This document shows, in pieces, positions 9,580 through 19,062 of a DNA stretch of 54,813 bases; within the stretch, counting starts at the first letter, position 1, and every line of letters begins with the position of its first letter. The position numbers and the translations under genes are program-made. Source of the stretch: Myxococcales bacterium (GTDB taxonomy: Bacteria; Myxococcota; UBA727; JABDBI01); NCBI GenBank assembly GCA_023248545.1, contig JAHFEF010000007.1, positions 1-54,813 of the forward strand, read 5' to 3'. The notes under the pieces were generated by a model. That model was given only the letters and a program-made list of their open reading frames with translations, did no database searches and was not told the DNA's origin.

Positions 9580-11262
9580 ATGATGACAAGCCCAAAGGCC
9601 TCTTTCGTTATCATGTTATCTTTGGCTGCAAACTGTTTTGCCGAGTTCTTCGATGCGAAAGCGCTTCGGCCTGGAATGAAAGCGACGGGTTACACCGTAT
9701 TTTCGAGCGCACAAGGCCTTGAGCCCTTCGAACTTGAGATCGTCGGCCAAATGACAAATTTCGTTGGACCCGGCCAAGATTTGCTCATCGCACGGGTTCT
9801 CGGCGAGCGATTCCAGAAATCAAGCGTGGTCGCCGGCATGAGTGGCAGCCCGGTGTATATCGATGGCAAGCTCGTGGGTGCTTTGTCGTACGCGTTTGGA
9901 CGGTTTACCGCAAATGCCGTGGCAGGAATCACGCCGATTCAAAGTATGCTGGCGCACAGAAAAGCTTCCCCCCAATTGGCTGCTTTGCCCAGTGGGTCAT
10001 TGAGGCCGATTGCGTTGTCGTTGGTGGCACAAGGGCTATCACCCAGCGTCGCAAAGCATTTTGACGCCGAGTTGCATCGTCGTGGCTTGGCCTCGCCGGT
10101 ATTAGCAGCTGGCAGTGTCGGAACCAGTTTGCCCAAAACAACCCCACTCTATCCTGGAGCTCCGTTTTCAGCGCTGCTCATCAGTGGCGATATGACTCTG
10201 GCCTGCATTGGAACAGTCACTTGGATGGAGGGTTCTGAGTTTGTTGGCCTAGGACACCCGTTCTTGCAAAACGGTGTCAGCGAGTTGCCCGTCGCCGGCG
10301 CTGAAATTGTGACGACAATTTTTGGGCAAGATGAGCCGTACAAAATGGGACAGCCGACGGAAATCATCGGTGTGTTGACCAGCGATCGGAGCTCTGGAGT
10401 CACGGGTATCGTGGGGAAAAAACCCAGAACCATGCCTTTGGAAGTCCAGTTTGGCGGTAAAACCTGGCATTATAATATTTCGCGCATGGGCAAGGATACG
10501 GCATTTTTAACATCGATGGCCTTCAGTAACAGCCTGGCCATGACGCCTGAGCACGAGTTGGGTGGGACTTATAAAATCAACGTAGAGCTTCAAATCAGCG
10601 GGGGCGAAAAATTAAGCTACGAACGCATGCTGTCGGCTCAAAACCAGCCGTTGGAACCCGGAGCGATTGCCCTGTTTTTGGAGCCGATTGTGATGCTTCA
10701 AAATCAAGATTTTAAAAAAGTTGAGTTTGAAAGCATGAAAGTCCAAGTGACCCATACCGCAGAGATCCGGACGACACGGCTGCTTGGGTTCACAGTGTTT
10801 TCTGAGCCCAAGCCAGACGAACCATTGGAAATGCTGATTTACAGTCAGCCGTGGCAAAAGCCGCTGCAGAAACAGCGTTTGGTGCTCAATATGCCGCGTT
10901 GGAATTCTTCGGGTGCGTATCAGATTATTGGCTTAGACAGGATGTCTAGTTTCAACTTGGAGAAAGAATCTGGCTTTTGGGCTGAGGTTCCCAGTTATGC
11001 TGTCTTGATCAACAAGATACGTTCTTTGCCCAAAGATACAGAGTTGTGTTTCTATTTGAAAGAAACCGGCCAGGCGAGCAATTTTCTGGGATACAACTTG
11101 ACGGATTTGCCTATAAGCCTTAAAGAAACCCTGACAGATGTTAGAGCTGGGTCCGAAATCTCGTTTAACACCAAAGCCACGCGCTTGGGCTGTGCTGATT
11201 TAGGAGAGGTTGTAACGGGGAAAGTTCTGAAGGAATATAAAGAAAATGGCGAAAAAAGGTAA
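9580..11262 (+). CDS. SpoIVB-type S55 serine peptidase, exported
   Basis: Exported protein of 560 aa with a signal peptide (residues 1-21) and a SpoIVB peptidase (S55) domain. The signature [20 protein letters not shown] holds the nucleophile Ser in SGSP (about residue 91), and 'GLGHPFL' is a second conserved stretch. In Bacillus, SpoIVB cleaves SpoIVFA in a sporulation checkpoint. Myxobacterial-type genomes carry long non-sporulation relatives with a C-terminal extension like the one here, of unknown substrate. The last 17 bases overlap the start of rpmG in another frame, so the two genes are translationally coupled. Confidence 0.82.
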   Translation: MMTSPKASFVIMLSLAANCFAEFFDAKALRPGMKATGYTVFSSAQGLEPFELEIVGQMTNFVGPGQDLLIARVLGERFQKSSVVAGMSGSPVYIDGKLVGALSYAFGRFTANAVAGITPIQSMLAHRKASPQLAALPSGSLRPIALSLVAQGLSPSVAKHFDAELHRRGLASPVLAAGSVGTSLPKTTPLYPGAPFSALLISGDMTLACIGTVTWMEGSEFVGLGHPFLQNGVSELPVAGAEIVTTIFGQDEPYKMGQPTEIIGVLTSDRSSGVTGIVGKKPRTMPLEVQFGGKTWHYNISRMGKDTAFLTSMAFSNSLAMTPEHELGGTYKINVELQISGGEKLSYERMLSAQNQPLEPGAIALFLEPIVMLQNQDFKKVEFESMKVQVTHTAEIRTTRLLGFTVFSEPKPDEPLEMLIYSQPWQKPLQKQRLVLNMPRWNSSGAYQIIGLDRMSSFNLEKESGFWAEVPSYAVLINKIRSLPKDTELCFYLKETGQASNFLGYNLTDLPISLKETLTDVRAGSEISFNTKATRLGCADLGEVVTGKVLKEYKENGEKR

Positions 11263-11416
11263 CCGTGAGCTCGTCAAGCTCGAATCAACCGCTGGCACTG
11301 GTTTTTTCTACGTAACGCAAAAAAATAAGAACAACACCAAAGAGAAGTTGCTCTTGAAAAAGTACGATCCAACCGTCCAGAAGCACGTTGAATTCAAAGA
11401 AACCAAGCTGAAATAA
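11246..11416 (+). CDS. rpmG: 50S ribosomal protein L33 (zinc-free form)
   Basis: Large-subunit protein of 56 aa, starting [15 protein letters not shown] and ending FKETKLK. It is rich in Lys and shows the L33 pattern [19 protein letters not shown]...KYDP. It lacks the CxxC pairs of zinc-binding L33, so it is the C-minus type that does not need zinc. Its ATG lies inside the end of the S55 peptidase gene (17-base overlap) and lpdA begins three bases after its stop. It is therefore the middle gene of an unusual peptidase-rpmG-lpdA run. The start is fixed by homology at the MAKK start. Confidence 0.93.
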   Translation: MAKKGNRELVKLESTAGTGFFYVTQKNKNNTKEKLLLKKYDPTVQKHVEFKETKLK

Positions 11417-11419
11417 GCC

Positions 11420-12805
11420 ATGACAACGACACACGACTTGGTGGTCCTGGGCGCAGGCCCGGGTGGTTATGTGGCTGCAGCGCGGGCGTCTGCCCTGGGC
11501 ATGAAGGTTGCCTTGGTTGAAAAAGACCCCCAATTGGGTGGGACTTGTTTACACAGGGGCTGTATCCCCACCAAAGCGCTTTTACACGCTGCGGATGTCT
11601 ATTCCGAGCTCAAAGAGGCGCCCCAGATTGGCATTTCTGTCGAAGGTGTCCGGGTTGAGTGGGACAAAATTCAAAAATACAAATCGCGTGTGATCAGCAC
11701 CAATGCCGGTGGCGTGGCGCATTTGATGAAATCGCGCAAAGTCGAAGTAATTACTGGTTTTGGAAAGCTTAAGAATTCGCACGAAGTTCAAGTTGGGCAA
11801 AATATACTCTCGGGCAAACATATTTTGTTGGCCGTTGGGTCGACACCTCGTGCTCTCTCTTTTGCGCCTTACACGAACCCCAGAATTCTGAACTCTGATA
11901 CAGCACTGGAACTGACCGAGATCCCAGGCTCGCTGGTGATTATTGGCGGCGGCGTCATTGGCATCGAGTTTGCGTCGATTTTTAGCCGTTTTGGCACACA
12001 AGTAACGGTGTTAGAAGCGTTGCCTCGAATTCTAGCCCCTGCCGACGCAGATTGCTCAAAAGAATTAGTCACGCAGTTTGAAAGCAAGGGCGTGAAGTTT
12101 CACACGAGTGTTTCTGTGACTGGCGTTACCGCCAAGGGCAAGACGGTCAAGACAACCTACGCAAGTTCAACGGGCGAACAAGCCGAGATCAGCTCGGACT
12201 ACGTCTTGGTCAGCATTGGCCGGGCGCCACTTACAGCCGATATTGGCCTTGAAAATACGAAGGTCCAGCTTGAAAAAGGCTTTATCAAAGTCAACGGGTT
12301 TATGCAGACAAGCGATCCGAGTATCTATGCGATTGGGGACTGCGTGAACACGCCGTGGCTCGCGCATATTGCATCTGCCGAAGGTGTTTTGGCTGTGACG
12401 CACATGGCTGGTCAACCGGTGGCAGCCATCAACTACGATCATACACCGTCGTGTGTCTACTCAGAACCACCGGTGGCCTGGTCTGGTCTGACCGAAGAAG
12501 AAGCCAAAAAACGCGGCCACGACATAAAGATTGGCCGATTTGACATGGCCAGAAGCGGCAAAGCAGGGATTTTAGGCAAGAAACGTGGGTTTATTAAGTT
12601 TGTGACCGACGCCAAATATGGCGAGATTTTAGGTGTGCATATTATCGGGCCTGACGCGACAGAACTGCTGGCCGAGCCGTCGTTCGCCATGCAAATGGAA
12701 GCAACCATCGACGATATTGCCAGTACGATTCATGCACATCCAACTCTGTACGAGTCAATCTACGAAGCCGCTGCTGCCACAGTGGGCAGAGCGATTCATG
12801 GGTGA
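11420..12805 (+). CDS. lpdA: Dihydrolipoyl dehydrogenase
   Basis: Flavoprotein of 461 aa that re-oxidises dihydrolipoamide in the pyruvate and 2-oxoglutarate dehydrogenase complexes and the glycine cleavage system. The FAD-binding start is LVVLGAGPGGYVAA. The redox disulphide is in GGTCLHRGCIPTK, the NAD-binding motif is IIGGGVIGIEFAS, the second FAD motif is YAIGDC, and the C-terminal His-Glu pair is in HAHPTLYESIYEA. Length is normal. It follows rpmG by three bases. No E1 or E2 genes are in the window, so it probably serves complexes encoded elsewhere. Confidence 0.96.
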   Translation: MTTTHDLVVLGAGPGGYVAAARASALGMKVALVEKDPQLGGTCLHRGCIPTKALLHAADVYSELKEAPQIGISVEGVRVEWDKIQKYKSRVISTNAGGVAHLMKSRKVEVITGFGKLKNSHEVQVGQNILSGKHILLAVGSTPRALSFAPYTNPRILNSDTALELTEIPGSLVIIGGGVIGIEFASIFSRFGTQVTVLEALPRILAPADADCSKELVTQFESKGVKFHTSVSVTGVTAKGKTVKTTYASSTGEQAEISSDYVLVSIGRAPLTADIGLENTKVQLEKGFIKVNGFMQTSDPSIYAIGDCVNTPWLAHIASAEGVLAVTHMAGQPVAAINYDHTPSCVYSEPPVAWSGLTEEEAKKRGHDIKIGRFDMARSGKAGILGKKRGFIKFVTDAKYGEILGVHIIGPDATELLAEPSFAMQMEATIDDIASTIHAHPTLYESIYEAAAATVGRAIHG

Positions 12806-12808
12806 GGT

Positions 12809-13405
12809 TTAAAGCTCTTCGTAGTGCTTCAATATGGCCTTCTCGACCAGCTTCTCTTGCTGAACATACTGTTTAACCCGTTCCAATAAAGCTGCGATCG
12901 GTGCTCCGGGATGAAAACTTGAGTGAAAATGCGGTTTCACATCTTTGGCAAAAATCATGTGTCTGGTCATTTGACAGGCAACGAGCTGAGTGAAGTTACC
13001 AACAAAATACGCGCTCAGTTCAGTTTGACCCTCAGGCAAAAGTACCTGAATGCCCATCTTGCCGGTATTGCCATCAGCGTCATTAATTTCGTTGGCACCT
13101 TTCATATATTCTGGGCGGCCTTCGGTAATACGGCCATCGGCTTCGACGTAAAAATGCCCACCCAATCCACACCATTTTCGATGGTTGATTTCATGAGCTG
13201 CAACCTCTTCAAGAGTCGTTAATCCTGGGTAGCCTGGCTGACGAACTACCATCCGGTCTTTGACATCATCGAATTCAAGTTTGCATGCGTGCGCTGGGTC
13301 AGTTTCTAGACGTGAGAGACTGGCAAAAGTTTTAAGTCCTTCACAAGGGTCTTGAGCCAAGATGGAAACTGAAAAAAGTGAAACAATCAGGGTTATTTTC
13401 TTCAT
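12809..13405 (-). CDS. Exported amidase_2/PGRP-like protein
   Basis: Exported protein of 198 aa with a signal peptide (MKKITLIVSLFSVSILAQ). The body resembles N-acetylmuramoyl-L-alanine amidases of the Amidase_2/PGRP fold, which cut the peptide stem from peptidoglycan. Matching pieces in order are HEINHRKW, GGHFYVEADGRITEGRP, GNTGKMGIQVLLP, QLVACQMTRHMI and HFHSSFHPGAPIAALL. The usual zinc-binding Cys of the CPG motif is replaced here (HPGAP), so activity is uncertain. It is convergent with lpdA, three bases away. A degenerate amidase that binds but does not cut peptidoglycan is the alternative. Confidence 0.55.
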   Translation of the reverse strand: MKKITLIVSLFSVSILAQDPCEGLKTFASLSRLETDPAHACKLEFDDVKDRMVVRQPGYPGLTTLEEVAAHEINHRKWCGLGGHFYVEADGRITEGRPEYMKGANEINDADGNTGKMGIQVLLPEGQTELSAYFVGNFTQLVACQMTRHMIFAKDVKPHFHSSFHPGAPIAALLERVKQYVQQEKLVEKAILKHYEEL

Positions 13406-13436
13406 GTTTTACAGGTTACTAAACTTAAGCAGTTCG

Positions 13437-14654
13437 TCAATGCGGACCCGACTGCCAGCTAAATGACACTTTGTCTACCGGCTTGCCTGCGTTGACTAAA
13501 ACCCTGGGCTCTACAAACTGCGCCTGCCTATTTTTATCTTTTTCGAAGCTAGACCAGCTATTATCTGGAATTGGCGTATTCCCGAGCCAAATCGGATCTG
13601 AACTCTCGGTAATTTTGCTCGGCGTGTCTAATTTGACGATGGGTGCAATGAATCTCCCTGAGTTGGCTTTTTGTGAGAGATCTAACTCAAATAAAGCGCC
13701 CGTTTTGGCCGTTGCAATCAACAGCTTCGAACCCTGTGGGGCGAGAGCCATGATGCGATTGCGATTCTGGAGGCTTAACAAAATATCAGGCTTTGCATTA
13801 CAGTCTGGTTGGCTTGAAAAAAGCTGTCCATTGGGGCCAGTTCCCCAAAAAAGTTTCGACTCTTGAATCGCCAGCGCATAAATCAAATGCTTAGACGATT
13901 CCCAAACCAAGCAACTCGGGTCTTTTTTTGAGATTCGCCAAATTTGTGAACTGGTTGGAGACGTATTAAACGCCGCAAACAAATTGCCCTTTTTATCTTC
14001 GGTGATCGCAATGGTCTCTCCGGCGGCTTTAAATATGGCTTTACCGTCTTGATAGACCGTCCCAGACTGCGCTGAACCCGTATAGTTTTTGTACACCGTT
14101 CTGAATTGATTCTCGGTGCCCACAATGGGTGATTTGCTGACTTCGTAATTTTTGATCGTGAATAGAGAATTGCTGTTGCCAACGAGATACAACGCATCTT
14201 TCTGCACATAGGCACCCAACAGCTGTTCTGGGATCGAAACCATGCGAGCGTTTTGAGACGTATTGGGCTTCACAAAATTCACACCGCCCTGAGGCCCCAT
14301 TAGAATAGCCAGTTCGCCATTGGGCATCGAAATCAACTGGGAAATAATGGGTTGTCCCGATTCAAAAATTAGTCTGGGCTTTTGGGTGGGCTTAATCTGC
14401 CAGACTTGGCCCGGCCCCGAAGTGGCAACATAAATTTCACTGTGGGGCCCCATGGCCATGGCTGTCACGGCGCTGGGCAAATCAACGGTCAGTGTTTTTA
14501 ATGGGTAGCCAACTTCGAGTTTGCCTGATGCAAGCAGCAGGACGTTTTCGAAATGCCCTTTTGAAAAATCGTCAAAATTGTTCCAGGTTTGAGTACCGGC
14601 CCAGCTCGCCCATGGCAAAAGCATCAAAAAAAGGATGACCCGCTTCAAAAACAT
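13437..14654 (-). CDS. Exported beta-propeller protein of unknown function
   Basis: Exported protein of about 405 aa. A signal peptide (FLKRVILFLMLLPWASWA) is followed by repeated blades with the look of a beta-propeller: 'MAMGPHSEIYVATSGPGQVWQIKP', 'QLISMPNGELAILMG', 'AITEDKKGNLFAAFN', 'QIWRISKKD' and 'MALAPQGSKLLIATAKTGALFELD'. No enzyme motif is visible. I use the ATG at 14654 because GGAGAG lies five bases upstream; another ATG four codons earlier is possible. The start overlaps the 3' end of the pseudouridine synthase gene by about 83 bases on the same strand. Confidence 0.65.
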   Translation of the reverse strand: MFLKRVILFLMLLPWASWAGTQTWNNFDDFSKGHFENVLLLASGKLEVGYPLKTLTVDLPSAVTAMAMGPHSEIYVATSGPGQVWQIKPTQKPRLIFESGQPIISQLISMPNGELAILMGPQGGVNFVKPNTSQNARMVSIPEQLLGAYVQKDALYLVGNSNSLFTIKNYEVSKSPIVGTENQFRTVYKNYTGSAQSGTVYQDGKAIFKAAGETIAITEDKKGNLFAAFNTSPTSSQIWRISKKDPSCLVWESSKHLIYALAIQESKLFWGTGPNGQLFSSQPDCNAKPDILLSLQNRNRIMALAPQGSKLLIATAKTGALFELDLSQKANSGRFIAPIVKLDTPSKITESSDPIWLGNTPIPDNSWSSFEKDKNRQAQFVEPRVLVNAGKPVDKVSFSWQSGPH

Positions 14655-15537
14655 ATTTCTCTCCATCCAGGTCTAAACAAACCCGTTTCGCATGTAAAGC
14701 TTGACGTGGTAGAGGGAGTGAAGTCAAATTGGCTTCGCCTTTTGTATAGGCATCAAAATATTCTTCGCCCATCGCGTAGAGCTTATCACCCACAATCGGA
14801 TAACCCTCGAGAGCTAGATGAGCGCGGATTTGGTGCTGACGGCCCGTTTTGGGCGTGCACTCGACCAAGCTCCAGTGCGAAACAGGATCGTAGAAAAGCG
14901 GCCTAAAATCAGTTTGACAGGAGAGACCGTTGGGATCTTCGATCATTTTGATCGCCACCAACCCACGGGCTCCTTGCAAAGCCAGCGGCCTGGAGCACGA
15001 CAAAGATTTTGCGAATCGGCCTTCGACCAGAGCCCAGTAAGTTTTTTCGATTTTGCCGGCCATAAAAGCGCGCTTTACTTGCGACTCCGTTTGCGCGTCT
15101 CGCGTGCAGATTAAAACCCCACTGGTTTCTCGATCCAGTCGGTGACAAGGGTGAATCGGCTCTCCGGGATAATTGGTTTTCAGCCAGTGCGTCAGCGTTT
15201 GATACAAATACCGAGCACTCGGGTGAACAGCCAGATTGCCCGGTTTATTAATCACCAAAAATCGGGCGTCTTCATGCACCACAGGGACCTGCAGGTGCTC
15301 GACTTTGGGTGAGTCTGGCGGCGTGCGCCAGAGTTCAACAGGATCCCCTGCTTTCAGGCGTTTGCTGGCTTTAAGAGGCCGGTATTCGAGTCTGAAATCG
15401 CCGGATTCAATAATTTTCTGGGCCTTATTTCGTGAGATTCGCCCGACATGGTAGACCAGATAGTGATCCGCACGAATGCCATTTAAAAAATCAGGAATTT
15501 TCCAGCGTTGAACAACTTTTTTAGTGGGTACAAGCAT
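14572..15537 (-). CDS. RluA-family 23S/tRNA pseudouridine synthase
   Basis: RNA-modifying enzyme of 321 aa that isomerises uridine to pseudouridine. An S4-type RNA-binding domain occupies about residues 15-75 (GRISRNKAQKIIESGDFRL). The catalytic domain follows, with Asp in HRLDRETSGVLI and the later 'PKTGRQHQIRAHLALEGYPI' motif typical of RluA/RluC/RluD. I cannot tell which uridine is the target. The end overlaps the signal-peptide region of the downstream propeller gene, and the start overlaps the upstream small gene by 17 bases, so the three genes form a tight run. Confidence 0.93.
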   Translation of the reverse strand: MLVPTKKVVQRWKIPDFLNGIRADHYLVYHVGRISRNKAQKIIESGDFRLEYRPLKASKRLKAGDPVELWRTPPDSPKVEHLQVPVVHEDARFLVINKPGNLAVHPSARYLYQTLTHWLKTNYPGEPIHPCHRLDRETSGVLICTRDAQTESQVKRAFMAGKIEKTYWALVEGRFAKSLSCSRPLALQGARGLVAIKMIEDPNGLSCQTDFRPLFYDPVSHWSLVECTPKTGRQHQIRAHLALEGYPIVGDKLYAMGEEYFDAYTKGEANLTSLPLPRQALHAKRVCLDLDGEKYVFEAGHPFFDAFAMGELGRYSNLEQF

Positions 15538-15886
15538 TTTTGATGGATCGGATATCGCCGGTTTGGTCGATGGCCCAAGTATCTTCTCTTAGACTTTTGG
15601 CCGTCGCGATGAGTTCGAATTTTTTATCGTCGTAATGGGAAGTTTTGTAGGTATAATTCTTTTCGTTGGACTTAATCAAGCCTTCCTGGATCAGCATCTC
15701 TAAGGAAGTATAGCTGTGATGGTGCGCATAGTAAAATTTTTCGGCTTCATATAAATGATTGAGCTGTGCTTTGGCTTCACTTTGAACCGACCGGCATTGA
15801 AAAAGCTCAAATTTGGGCCAAGAAATAAAAGCAAGTCCTGCCAGTGTTAAGACCATCAAAGTCCATTTGAGAGAGCGTGAGATCAT
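15521..15886 (-). CDS. Small membrane-anchored protein, pilin-like architecture
   Basis: Unrecognised 121-aa protein. A single N-terminal hydrophobic helix (residues 7-22) is followed by a region like that of type IV pilin-like proteins: QSEAKAQLNHLYEAEKFYYAHH and a 'YTSLEMLIQEGLI' segment are the pattern of the alpha-helical stem and following loop in pseudopilins. The usual prepilin cleavage site (G-F-T-L-x-E) is missing, so it is probably a pilin-fold relative kept in the membrane as is. It overlaps the pseudouridine synthase gene by 17 bases. Confidence 0.55.
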   Translation of the reverse strand: MISRSLKWTLMVLTLAGLAFISWPKFELFQCRSVQSEAKAQLNHLYEAEKFYYAHHHSYTSLEMLIQEGLIKSNEKNYTYKTSHYDDKKFELIATAKSLREDTWAIDQTGDIRSIKNACTH

Positions 15887-15945
15887 GTTTGGGGAGTTAT
15901 CATGACTCTTCCCAAAAGACTATGGCCATGCCATAATCCGCTATT

Positions 15946-16599
15946 ATGGCTACTTCAAAAGCACCTCCGTTTACGTTGTATGAATATAGAGCTTCGCCTT
16001 TTTGCGTAGCAGTTCGAATTGCATTGAATGAATGCGGCGTGACTTTTACCCCTCGCGAAGTCGAGCCCGACAAAGAGCGAACGGCTGCCTTTTTGCGGCG
16101 CAGTCCTTTTGGGCGCTTGCCGGCTCTGGTGGAACACAGACCCAGCGGAGAGTTATCTATTTTTGAATCGCCGGCCATTTTGCATTTTTTGGCTGAGCGT
16201 TTCGAGAAATCAAGCCTGGCTTTTAACGACTTGAGCTCCAAGGCCCAAGCCTTGTCTTGGCTCAGTTTTCTCTCTTCAGGCTTTGGCGATCTGCTTTGGC
16301 GTGTATTGACAGAAGCTCATATCTACGAAGGCCCTGATGCCAGACCCAAAATGTTGGCGACTTTTCATGAGGAATTAGAGCAACAGGTTGATGTACTGGA
16401 CAAGCATTTGGCGCGACGAGCATTTTTAGCTGGCGATTATTCCATTGCCGATACTCTTGCTACACCCCTGTTAGATTTGCTGGATCAGGTCAAGGGTTTA
16501 GATATGGACGGTTATCCGCATTTGTTATCTTGGCGTGAGCGGTTGCGCGGGCGTCCAAGCTACAAGGGCGTGTGGCCAGCAGAAAAAGAAGAAAAGTGA
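15946..16599 (+). CDS. Glutathione S-transferase family protein
   Basis: Protein of 217 aa with the two GST domains. The N-terminal thioredoxin-like domain (about 8-90) has FTLYEYRASPFCVAVRIAL, the cis-Pro in GRLPAL and the glutathione gamma-Glu-binding 'IFESPAILHFLAE'. The helical C-terminal domain (about 97-210) has the 'FLAGDYSIADTLATPLL' N-capping motif. It may detoxify electrophiles by conjugation to glutathione; the exact class is unclear. Its 3' end overlaps the convergent thiL gene by 40 bases. Confidence 0.9.
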   Translation: MATSKAPPFTLYEYRASPFCVAVRIALNECGVTFTPREVEPDKERTAAFLRRSPFGRLPALVEHRPSGELSIFESPAILHFLAERFEKSSLAFNDLSSKAQALSWLSFLSSGFGDLLWRVLTEAHIYEGPDARPKMLATFHEELEQQVDVLDKHLARRAFLAGDYSIADTLATPLLDLLDQVKGLDMDGYPHLLSWRERLRGRPSYKGVWPAEKEEK

Positions 16600-17486
16600 T
16601 CGTAGCCACCCGGCTCTAAGATTTGAAAGCCCTTCGAAGTTTTGATGAGAACTTCGGGGGCTTTTGTAATTTCGCCAATCTCTATCCCAAACTTTGAGTC
16701 AGGTGCTGTAAATAGCAACGCATAATCTTCGCCACCGTAAAGCGCCTGTTCACGCGTGGCTTCTGGATGAGTGGGCACTGTGTGGATTCGCGCGCCCACG
16801 TTTGAAGCTTTGCATAGTCTTGATAAATCTTTGGCTAACCCATCGGAGACATCCATGCACGCGGTCGCAACACCCAGCAATTTTTGGCCCAGTTGAAGCT
16901 CAGCCTTGGGATAAAGATGGATTTCAAGTCCCTCTCCACTTGAGTTTTTCAACCCCGCTGCCGAAGCCCCCAGCGCTTCGCTGACATAAATCTTGTCTCC
17001 GGGTTTTGCTCCCTGCCTCCCCAGCGGCTTCCCAGCCACATCTCCAAATATCGTGATTGCGCAGCTAAAATGATCTCTGGAAGCGCTCAGATCGCCGCCA
17101 TAGAATTCTAACCCGTTTTCTTGACATACTTTGAGAGCACCCTCGCAAAACTGCCTCAAATACCGTGCACTATTTTGAAGCCACGCAGCCGGCAGTTCCA
17201 GCGACCACAGAAATCCGACAGGCTTCGCGCCCATGGCGGCCAGATCTGACAGATTTTGTGTGATGGCTCGATGTCCGGCAGACTCCAAAGGCCCCAGGCC
17301 AATCTTGAAGTCATTATGTTCTTGAAACGCGTCTAAACTCACCACACGGGTGTGGCCTTTGGGGACCGGTGGTAATTCAGCACCGTCATTGAGCAAATTC
17401 TTCGCCCCTGGAGCTAATATTGGCTCAAAAATAGCTTTAATCAGCTCAATAATTTGGCTTTCACTTAAACTCAAATACCAATCCAA
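16560..17486 (-). CDS. thiL: Thiamine-monophosphate kinase (ThiL), divergent
   Basis: ATP-dependent kinase of 308 aa that turns thiamine monophosphate into the active cofactor thiamine diphosphate. It belongs to the PurM/AIR-synthase fold. Diagnostic pieces are NLSDLAAMGAKPVGFL, GGDLSAS, MDVSDGLAKDL and GGEDYALLF. The N-terminal metal-binding region is unusual: NDGAELPP replaces the common GDDAA, and SLDAFQEHNDF replaces TTDALVEGVHF. The start is TTG at 17486 (overlapping the upstream gene by 26 bases); a second TTG at 17474 is better spaced from a GGA. No other thiamine gene is near. Confidence 0.88.
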   Translation of the reverse strand: MDWYLSLSESQIIELIKAIFEPILAPGAKNLLNDGAELPPVPKGHTRVVSLDAFQEHNDFKIGLGPLESAGHRAITQNLSDLAAMGAKPVGFLWSLELPAAWLQNSARYLRQFCEGALKVCQENGLEFYGGDLSASRDHFSCAITIFGDVAGKPLGRQGAKPGDKIYVSEALGASAAGLKNSSGEGLEIHLYPKAELQLGQKLLGVATACMDVSDGLAKDLSRLCKASNVGARIHTVPTHPEATREQALYGGEDYALLFTAPDSKFGIEIGEITKAPEVLIKTSKGFQILEPGGYDHFSSFSAGHTPL

Positions 17487-19062
17487 AAGTCAGCAGAAGT
17501 GGAATGTTCGAGGTTGGCCACGCAGATGAAAAATCGAGACCATTTTGATAAAAATTGTTGATCGGCATGTAGGCTGCCTCAGCTTTTAGATAGATATGGT
17601 CATAAACACCATTGGCGCGCGCCGACTTGGAAACGCTGGGTTCCAGCCAATCCAGAGCAAACATAAGCCCGCCGGCAGCTTCCCAACCAAACATAAAGCC
17701 CATGGGGTTTTTGCCGCCGGGTTCTTTGTCGATTCCACCTTGATACGTAAATAAATATCCAACGGAGACAATACCCCCGCGCACATAGGGAACCAGCGGG
17801 AAATAATCGACCCATGGATCCAAGACATAAGTCAGCTGGGGTCTCAGATGCAGCATGTGCAATCCAGCTGAATCAGAAGATCGATTGTTGGTGAGTGTGC
17901 CATCTGGGTTCACTTGCAGTGCATTCCCACCCGCGTATGTATATGACGTACCCAGGCCTAGTTGTAAGCTTCCAAAATCATCTACTAAGTGCACATCGAC
18001 TTCGACACCCATGAGTGGCAGTAGATTGTCATAGAACATGCTTTGATAGAACGTTCGTGCTCGACTGCCATCTGGCTTGGTGCTGGCATCTAGGTTGGGT
18101 TTGTAAGGAGCCCCTGTGATGCTGAAATTGATCTGGCCAAGATCAGCAAAAACCGGCGGCGCAAGTAATAGAACAAGCAGCAAAGAACGAGCAGACCTGT
18201 GCTTACGTCTTAAAAAAATTCCCAGCACCAATAACAGCATCCAGGTTCCTGGGCTCGATGAAGTCTGGGCGCAGCTCCAGGATAGGGGGTTGGGAGCGCC
18301 GTTGTAGACTTCGGCAAAACCGTCGGTGTTGATGGGCGTGGCTGATTGAGCGGGGGTAGTCCATTGATTGGAGGAGCCTTTGACTCTGGCAATAAAATAA
18401 TAAGGTGTGAAATTGTTCAAGTCCATGACTGTGATAGTTTTCGAGGTGTTTTCTTTGGGCTCTTTGCAATTTGTTGTTGTACCAGCAATCAGATCTATCG
18501 AGCCTTTATCTGTGCTGTAACAAACTTGATAGGTAGTGCTATAGTTGGCTGTGCCGCTTTTGGGATCGTCGACGGTTACAGTTACTTGTTTGTTGCCTGC
18601 GGATAAAGAGATCCCATTTAGGGTGCTTGGGCTAGTGTCATATTTAAACTGTACTTTTGTAACGAAAGCATTATTTTGGTACAAACAGAGGTAGCCAGAA
18701 CCGGAGTTCGGTGTGCTGCAGACCCCTAAAGCACTCAACAGGGCTACTTCTGGTACGGTGACAAGCCCAGAACTATCGGGTCCAAGAATGCCTGTGACCT
18801 GGATGAATGTTCCTGATGGTGTTAGAGGAGGAGCAGGACACGGTGGAACAACTGATGTCGCTGTTTGAATGGCTAAATAGCCAGAGGCTCCACCGTTCGA
18901 CACGATAAGGCCTGATCCTGATAGACTCCGTTTTTGGGACAAGTCATTGCAATTGGTCAAAGTGCTCGTGTCGCTGAATTGACCTAATGGTTGGTTCTGG
19001 GCCAGAATTGTGAACGCGCTGAAGAACATTGAAGCCAAGAAAAAATGATTGAGTTGCTTCAT
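17461..19062 (-). CDS. Fused MYXO-CTERM-like surface protein and outer-membrane beta-barrel
   Basis: A 533-aa exported protein made of two parts. Residues 1-22 are a signal peptide. A Cys-containing domain and a fibronectin-III-like segment (about 125-240) follow. At about 258-287 there is a MYXO-CTERM-like tail: SCAQTSSSPGTW, a hydrophobic stretch, then RRKHR. Such tails normally end a protein. Here the frame continues directly into a second signal-peptide-like stretch (SLLLVLLLAPPVFA) and a beta-barrel domain (about 305-533) ending in Phe-x-Phe-Lys. From memory, the parts resemble the adjacent Myxococcus genes MXAN_2561 and MXAN_2562. No ATG lies at the join; a TTG before the second signal is a weak internal start. 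The ATG at 19062 overlaps the asd stop. Confidence 0.75.
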   Translation of the reverse strand: MKQLNHFFLASMFFSAFTILAQNQPLGQFSDTSTLTNCNDLSQKRSLSGSGLIVSNGGASGYLAIQTATSVVPPCPAPPLTPSGTFIQVTGILGPDSSGLVTVPEVALLSALGVCSTPNSGSGYLCLYQNNAFVTKVQFKYDTSPSTLNGISLSAGNKQVTVTVDDPKSGTANYSTTYQVCYSTDKGSIDLIAGTTTNCKEPKENTSKTITVMDLNNFTPYYFIARVKGSSNQWTTPAQSATPINTDGFAEVYNGAPNPLSWSCAQTSSSPGTWMLLLVLGIFLRRKHRSARSLLLVLLLAPPVFADLGQINFSITGAPYKPNLDASTKPDGSRARTFYQSMFYDNLLPLMGVEVDVHLVDDFGSLQLGLGTSYTYAGGNALQVNPDGTLTNNRSSDSAGLHMLHLRPQLTYVLDPWVDYFPLVPYVRGGIVSVGYLFTYQGGIDKEPGGKNPMGFMFGWEAAGGLMFALDWLEPSVSKSARANGVYDHIYLKAEAAYMPINNFYQNGLDFSSAWPTSNIPLLLTFGLVFEFK

